A DNA stretch of 19,978 nucleotides from Turicibacter sp. (GTDB lineage Bacteria; Bacillota; Bacilli; MOL361; Turicibacteraceae): the NCBI GenBank assembly GCA_030531025.1, contig JAUMTV010000061.1:1-19978 (forward strand), in the 5' to 3' direction. The notes beneath the pieces were generated by a model. It ran no database searches and was not told where the DNA came from. It saw only the letters and a program-made list of their open reading frames with translations. Made by a program: the position numbers and the translations under genes. Below are positions 16,267 to 19,978 of this stretch, one piece after another. Position 1 is the stretch's first letter. Each line of letters opens with the position of its first letter.

Positions 16267-16965
16267 TTAAATGCTCATCCCATGTTTAGCTAAAGTCTCT
16301 TTCAGTACAGAAGACATGATAGAGTAGCCTGTAGAAATCGGGTGTAACCCTTCAAAAGTTAATCCATCTTTTATCGAACATCCATCCTCAGCGACCATTG
16401 CTTGATGATAATCAACATAAATGAGCCCATACGTTTGACATAAAATTTTTAAAGCTTCATTAACCTCAAGAATACATTGGTTACGTTCACGCCATGATTG
16501 AATAAACGTCATTTTAGTCGGTAAAATTGAGCATATCACTAGTTGTTGATTCACCTGTTTACACATTTCAACAATTTTCAAATAATGATCTAAAATTTTT
16601 TCTTTAACCTCTTGAACACTCTTACCTTCAATTCCATTCCATCCATCCGGCTCTAACACCTTCATATCATTAACTCCAATCATCACAATCGCTACTTTTG
16701 GTTTAAGCTGAAGACAATCTGCTTTCCAGCGTTTTTCTAAAAACTCAGTCGTATCTCCACCGATGCCTCGATTAATCAACAGCTGAGAAGGGGAGTTAAA
16801 ATAAGCTTTTAACTCCCAAAAATGAGTGATTGAATCTCCTATAAATAAGTAATCAATCGGTGTATTTAATTGAATTAAACTTTCATTTTTATAATCGAAC
16901 TCTACTCGACGGTTATCAGCAGCAACTATTCCTCCAAAAAATCCTGGTCTAATTAATTGCGTCAT
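16267..16965 (-). CDS. GDSL/SGNH hydrolase, probable carbohydrate esterase
   Basis: A 232-residue cytoplasmic esterase of the SGNH fold. Block I is FIGDSITHFW with nucleophile Ser45, block II NRGIGGDT with oxyanion Gly70, block III IGVND with Asn99, and block V EGLHP with His208. The usual acidic residue three before that His is Asp, but here it is Glu205, a conservative and notable change. AAGGTGG seven bases before the ATG overlaps the stop of the upstream GH43 gene. Set between arabinan-degrading enzymes, it most likely removes acetyl or feruloyl groups from arabino-oligosaccharides, although the substrate is inferred from context only. Confidence 0.85.
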   Translation of the reverse strand: MTQLIRPGFFGGIVAADNRRVEFDYKNESLIQLNTPIDYLFIGDSITHFWELKAYFNSPSQLLINRGIGGDTTEFLEKRWKADCLQLKPKVAIVMIGVNDMKVLEPDGWNGIEGKSVQEVKEKILDHYLKIVEMCKQVNQQLVICSILPTKMTFIQSWRERNQCILEVNEALKILCQTYGLIYVDYHQAMVAEDGCSIKDGLTFEGLHPISTGYSIMSSVLKETLAKHGMSI

Positions 16966-16967
16966 CT

Positions 16968-17945
16968 TTATCCCACCTTAAGCTTCTTTTTTGTGTCAGG
17001 CATTGGAACACCAAAGACTGGATTTCCAAACTCATCCCATTCTACCTTCTTAATGCGAGTATGACGATTTGGATCATATAATGGATCCCCTTCAATCTCT
17101 TTATAATTACGTGCATGATAAACCATTAAATCTTCTGAATCATCTTCTGATTTAACGAAACTATTATGGCCTGGTCCATATTGTGAGTGCTCTTCACATG
17201 TCGAGAAGACTGGGGCATCACTTTTAACCCATGAATTTGGATCTAATAAATCAGTATTCTCATCTACTGTTAAAAGTCCCATACAATAATTATGGTCAGT
17301 AGCTGATGCAGAATAAGCGATAAATATTTTTCCATTCTTTTTAAGAACGGCTGGTCCTTCATTGACTAAAAATCCAATACGCTCCCAATCACGATCAGGA
17401 GTTGTAATCATCACTTGATGATCTGAAACTGTCCAAGGATTCAATAGCTTTGCAATGTATAAATTCGTATTTCCTTCAATCTCTGGATCTTTTTGTGCCC
17501 AAACATAGTATCGAATACCTTTATGTTCAAAAGTTGTGGCATCTAATGCAAAACTATCCCATTTCGTTTTAATACGACCAAGCTCTTTCCACTCACCCTC
17601 TAATGGGTTTTTAGCATCACACTCTAAAGCATACATACGAATTGCAAAAATGTCATCAACACGACCGGCTGCAAAATAGATATACCATTTTCCATCTATA
17701 TAATGAATTTCAGGTGCCCAAATATTCGCACTCATTTCTCCCTCATCATGTTTTAACCAAACTTTTTTCGCTTCAGCTTGACGAAGTCCATCGATTGTTT
17801 TAGAACGACGTAATTCGATTCCATCGTACTCTGGAACAGAGGCAGTAAAGTAATAATAACCATCCGTATGTTTCATCATAAATGGATCCGCACGTTGCTC
17901 AATGAATGGATTGATAAATTCATTTGTCTTTGTAACAGTTGTCAT
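16968..17945 (-). CDS. GH43 exo-alpha-L-arabinofuranosidase (GH43_26-like), cytoplasmic
   Basis: Releases terminal L-arabinose from arabino-oligosaccharides. The single-domain 325-residue protein has no signal peptide. The catalytic triad of the family is visible: base Asp20 in QRADPF, Asp135 in ALDATTF and acid Glu196 in VNEGPAV. The family's GPGHNSF near the end is present. The RADPF opening, FTASVPEYDGIELRRS and the lack of an accessory domain resemble GH43_26 enzymes that trim alpha-1,5 arabinan oligomers; assignment to the subfamily is by memory of motifs, not a search. AAAGGAG lies nine bases before the ATG. It is 16 bp after egsA and overlaps the leader of the GDSL gene. Confidence 0.85.
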   Translation of the reverse strand: MTTVTKTNEFINPFIEQRADPFMMKHTDGYYYFTASVPEYDGIELRRSKTIDGLRQAEAKKVWLKHDEGEMSANIWAPEIHYIDGKWYIYFAAGRVDDIFAIRMYALECDAKNPLEGEWKELGRIKTKWDSFALDATTFEHKGIRYYVWAQKDPEIEGNTNLYIAKLLNPWTVSDHQVMITTPDRDWERIGFLVNEGPAVLKKNGKIFIAYSASATDHNYCMGLLTVDENTDLLDPNSWVKSDAPVFSTCEEHSQYGPGHNSFVKSEDDSEDLMVYHARNYKEIEGDPLYDPNRHTRIKKVEWDEFGNPVFGVPMPDTKKKLKVG

Positions 17946-17961
17946 TATTGTTTCTCTCCTT

Positions 17962-19218
17962 TTAACTCAAATCTAATACTTTAATCAGCCTTAATAAAGT
18001 TAAACGATTTCTAACATATGGTGCGACTGCGAAACTCTGCTCTTTTAATCCCTCTTCTAGACCAATTTCTGTCAGAGTCGTTTTCCCCCCTACTTGTTTA
18101 AGCCACGTTCTCACTTGAGTAGCTGTCGGTAACTTTTCAATTAAGGCTTTAATCTGATTAAATTGCAATTTAAATACGTCTTCCTTCACTTGATTTAAAC
18201 AGTCATCTTCATTCTCTTTTAAAATATCCGTTGTTAATTGATTAAAAATAGGTGATAACGTTTGTTCATCATATAAATTGATCTCTTTAAAAGCTGGCGC
18301 TTCCTTCAATTCAAGCAATGAACGATAAAGTTCACAAACATAAGCTAAACCTACCCCTACTTTTTCGCCATGTAAAGCTTCTATTTCATCATTAATAACT
18401 TGCATCTCCCATAAATGAGACAGATGATGTTCAGCGCCTGAAGCGGGACGAGAATTTCCAATCATCTGCATTCCAAGACCAGATAAAATTAAGCCATGCA
18501 TTAATGGTTCAAATGCTTCTTCTTTTTGCAACGCAAGATCATCAATGACATTTAGTAGTGTCTGTAACGCTTCTTCCGTAATCGTAACAATTTTATCGCA
18601 TAAATATTCACCCGTTAATAAATGAGAAATCTTCCAGTCAGCTAATGCTGTAAACTTTGCAAGTAAATCCCCTACACCAGCTGCGGTCAACTTACTTGGA
18701 GCTTTAGAAATAATCGCTGTATCTGCAAAAATAGCAAGAGGTGCTTTAGCTGGAATTGTTACTTTAAATCCTTTAAATGTCATAGCAGCCACTGTTGAAG
18801 CAAATCCATCTACACTCGCTGCAGTCGGCACCGAGATGAATGGAATGTTTAACTTAAATGCTGTATAACGTGTTAAATCATGTATCGTTCCTGAACCAAA
18901 TGCGATTAAAACAGATACTTTCATATCTAATTGCTTGCGAATCGCTTTTAATGCATACTCATCAGCATGTAAATGAGCAGGATTCAAACAAATCACTTGT
19001 TGTGCATTTAAATTTAACTGCTCTTTTAATTGTTCTACCCCTAATGGATAAGTATTAAAATCACAAATAATCATTGGACAACTATTCAGTTGTTTTTGAA
19101 TTAAAAATTCATAAATTTTATTTAATAGGTTCGCTTCGATGAAAATTCGCTCGACTTCAAGCGTATGTGCTCGCCCACATGAACATGGTGTACTTAATGA
19201 TTTTAATGAAAGCTCCAT
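17962..19218 (-). CDS. egsA: EgsA/AraM-type glycerol-1-phosphate dehydrogenase
   Basis: Family members use NAD(P)H to reduce dihydroxyacetone phosphate to sn-glycerol-1-phosphate; in Bacillus, G1P feeds heptaprenylglyceryl phosphate made by PcrB. This 418-residue protein has the nucleotide loop FGSGTIHDLTRY (~108-118) and VPTAASVDGFAS (130-141). The metal ligands are present: Asp184 in GVGDLLAK, His264/His265/His268 in GAEHHLSHLWE and His283 in LHGEKVG. A Cys-rich CSCGRAH at the N-terminus is typical of AraM. The frame opens at TTG 19239, but AAAGGAGAG points to ATG 19218. It lies between two GH43 genes, recalling B. subtilis araM inside the arabinose operon. The reason for that linkage is not known, and a sugar-alcohol substrate is an alternative. 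Confidence 0.9.
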   Translation of the reverse strand: MELSLKSLSTPCSCGRAHTLEVERIFIEANLLNKIYEFLIQKQLNSCPMIICDFNTYPLGVEQLKEQLNLNAQQVICLNPAHLHADEYALKAIRKQLDMKVSVLIAFGSGTIHDLTRYTAFKLNIPFISVPTAASVDGFASTVAAMTFKGFKVTIPAKAPLAIFADTAIISKAPSKLTAAGVGDLLAKFTALADWKISHLLTGEYLCDKIVTITEEALQTLLNVIDDLALQKEEAFEPLMHGLILSGLGMQMIGNSRPASGAEHHLSHLWEMQVINDEIEALHGEKVGVGLAYVCELYRSLLELKEAPAFKEINLYDEQTLSPIFNQLTTDILKENEDDCLNQVKEDVFKLQFNQIKALIEKLPTATQVRTWLKQVGGKTTLTEIGLEEGLKEQSFAVAPYVRNRLTLLRLIKVLDLS

Positions 19219-19231
19219 AGTCTCTCTCCTT

Positions 19232-19978
19232 TTAATCAATTTGTTTCATCCAACAACAAACACCTCTTGAATTTAATCCTGTTGTCATAAGCGTTGGTTT
19301 CCAATTTTCAAAATCCCAAGCCGTTAGTACTTGATGACGTTCTTCCTCTTCACCATATCGAATGACTAATATCTGTTCACGTTCTAATGACCAAGTTCCT
19401 ATGATGCTTCCAATTAAACATGTCTGATCTTGCTTAAAGTATGCTTTAACTGATGGAGTAATTAAATTAGGGTCATCAACATTAAATTCAATTCGTTCAT
19501 ACATGCCAATAACAGCTTCCTTAGAAATCTGCTGGATGGTCTCCCCACTATAAAGGCACGGACAAACAAGTGGCCAACCATCTTCAGTCCAAACAATTTT
19601 TCTAACTTGTAAATAAGGCCATTTTGGAGCAACTTCTGGTCTTGTATGGTGAATGATATACCACTCGTCATTATCATTTAATACTGAATTATGTCCTAAA
19701 GCAAACCAACCTTCTGACTTTTCAAACTTATAACCACTCGTTATTTTTAATCCAATATGATTGGGATGTTCATCGATAGTCGTCATATCAATATGATGAT
19801 AATCAACGTAAGGTCCTGTGATTTGTTTACTACGCCCTACACGCACATGATAATCACTAGCTAATGATCCATAAGAAACAAATAAATAATAATAGCCTGT
19901 TTTTTCATTGTATCGAATATAAGCTCCTTCTTCATTTTCAACCCCAGGAATTAAGGCAATATCCCAAGAGTTTGCTAA
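19232..19978 (-). CDS. GH43 arabinanase-type glycoside hydrolase, N-terminus beyond window
   Basis: The last 248 codons of a GH43 enzyme whose frame is still open at the window edge. Visible are the acid region NEEGAYIRYNEKTGYYYLFV, the ALGHNSVLND segment equivalent to the GHNS motif of its neighbours, and a C-terminal beta domain with GTWSLEREQ and SRGVCCWM. That domain has the same layout as the C-terminus of the pseudogene at 14774-16249 (GTWRYDQE, YGISVWG), so the two are paralogues of the Abn2-like endo-arabinanase type. Whether it has a signal peptide cannot be seen. It ends 13 bp before egsA and is presumably part of the same operon, with the promoter upstream of the window. Confidence 0.85.
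   Translation of the reverse strand, partial: LANSWDIALIPGVENEEGAYIRYNEKTGYYYLFVSYGSLASDYHVRVGRSKQITGPYVDYHHIDMTTIDEHPNHIGLKITSGYKFEKSEGWFALGHNSVLNDNDEWYIIHHTRPEVAPKWPYLQVRKIVWTEDGWPLVCPCLYSGETIQQISKEAVIGMYERIEFNVDDPNLITPSVKAYFKQDQTCLIGSIIGTWSLEREQILVIRYGEEEERHQVLTAWDFENWKPTLMTTGLNSRGVCCWMKQID

Noticed and set aside
1..19978. CRISPR arrays, tRNA or rRNA genes
   Set aside because: No regularly spaced repeats with spacers, no cloverleaf with a TTCGA-type arm, and no conserved rRNA segments were seen.

Overview
The window is AT-rich DNA with short intergenic gaps, Shine-Dalgarno sites of the AAGGAGG type, several TTG starts and a CcpA-type operator. These fit a low-GC Firmicute (Bacillota). The mix of arabinan and alpha-glucan enzymes suggests a gut or plant-polymer fermenter, possibly Turicibacter-like, but the genus is an inference and no rRNA or marker gene is present to settle it. 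All genes except the pullulanase lie on the minus strand.

Left part (1-4121). One and a half tandem copies of a ~123 bp miniature element open the window. They are followed by a hypothetical protein, a TspO/MBR-like membrane protein, a lone tyrosine recombinase with a long inverted repeat just past its 3' end, and an HdeD-like membrane protein. A ~700 bp gap then holds another copy of the miniature element and the control region of the pullulanase.

Middle part (4122-10245). This holds a cytoplasmic type I pullulanase (pulA), a small gene that looks split at a run of seven T, a MATE efflux transporter and a degenerate IS1182-like insertion sequence. The IS has perfect 14 bp terminal repeats and a transposase killed by three nonsense codons, a probable lost start codon and a copy of the miniature element. 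Removing 125 bp (element plus one TA) restores the frame exactly, which dates the miniature element after the IS and defines its ends.

Right part (10257-19978). The sbcD-sbcC nuclease operon has its own strong promoter. Upstream of it on the minus strand lies an arabinan-degradation operon that runs past the window end: GH43 (partial), egsA/araM, GH43_26-like exo-arabinofuranosidase, GDSL/SGNH esterase, and an exported GH43 endo-arabinanase lipoprotein. The last gene carries an in-frame TAA between its lipoprotein signal and its catalytic domain. Together these would cut arabinan outside the cell, remove ester groups and release L-arabinose inside. Uptake and arabinose catabolic genes are not in view.

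The most interesting signal is the miniature element. Its two ends and its internal hairpin arm share one short motif, and that motif differs between copies in a coordinated way.
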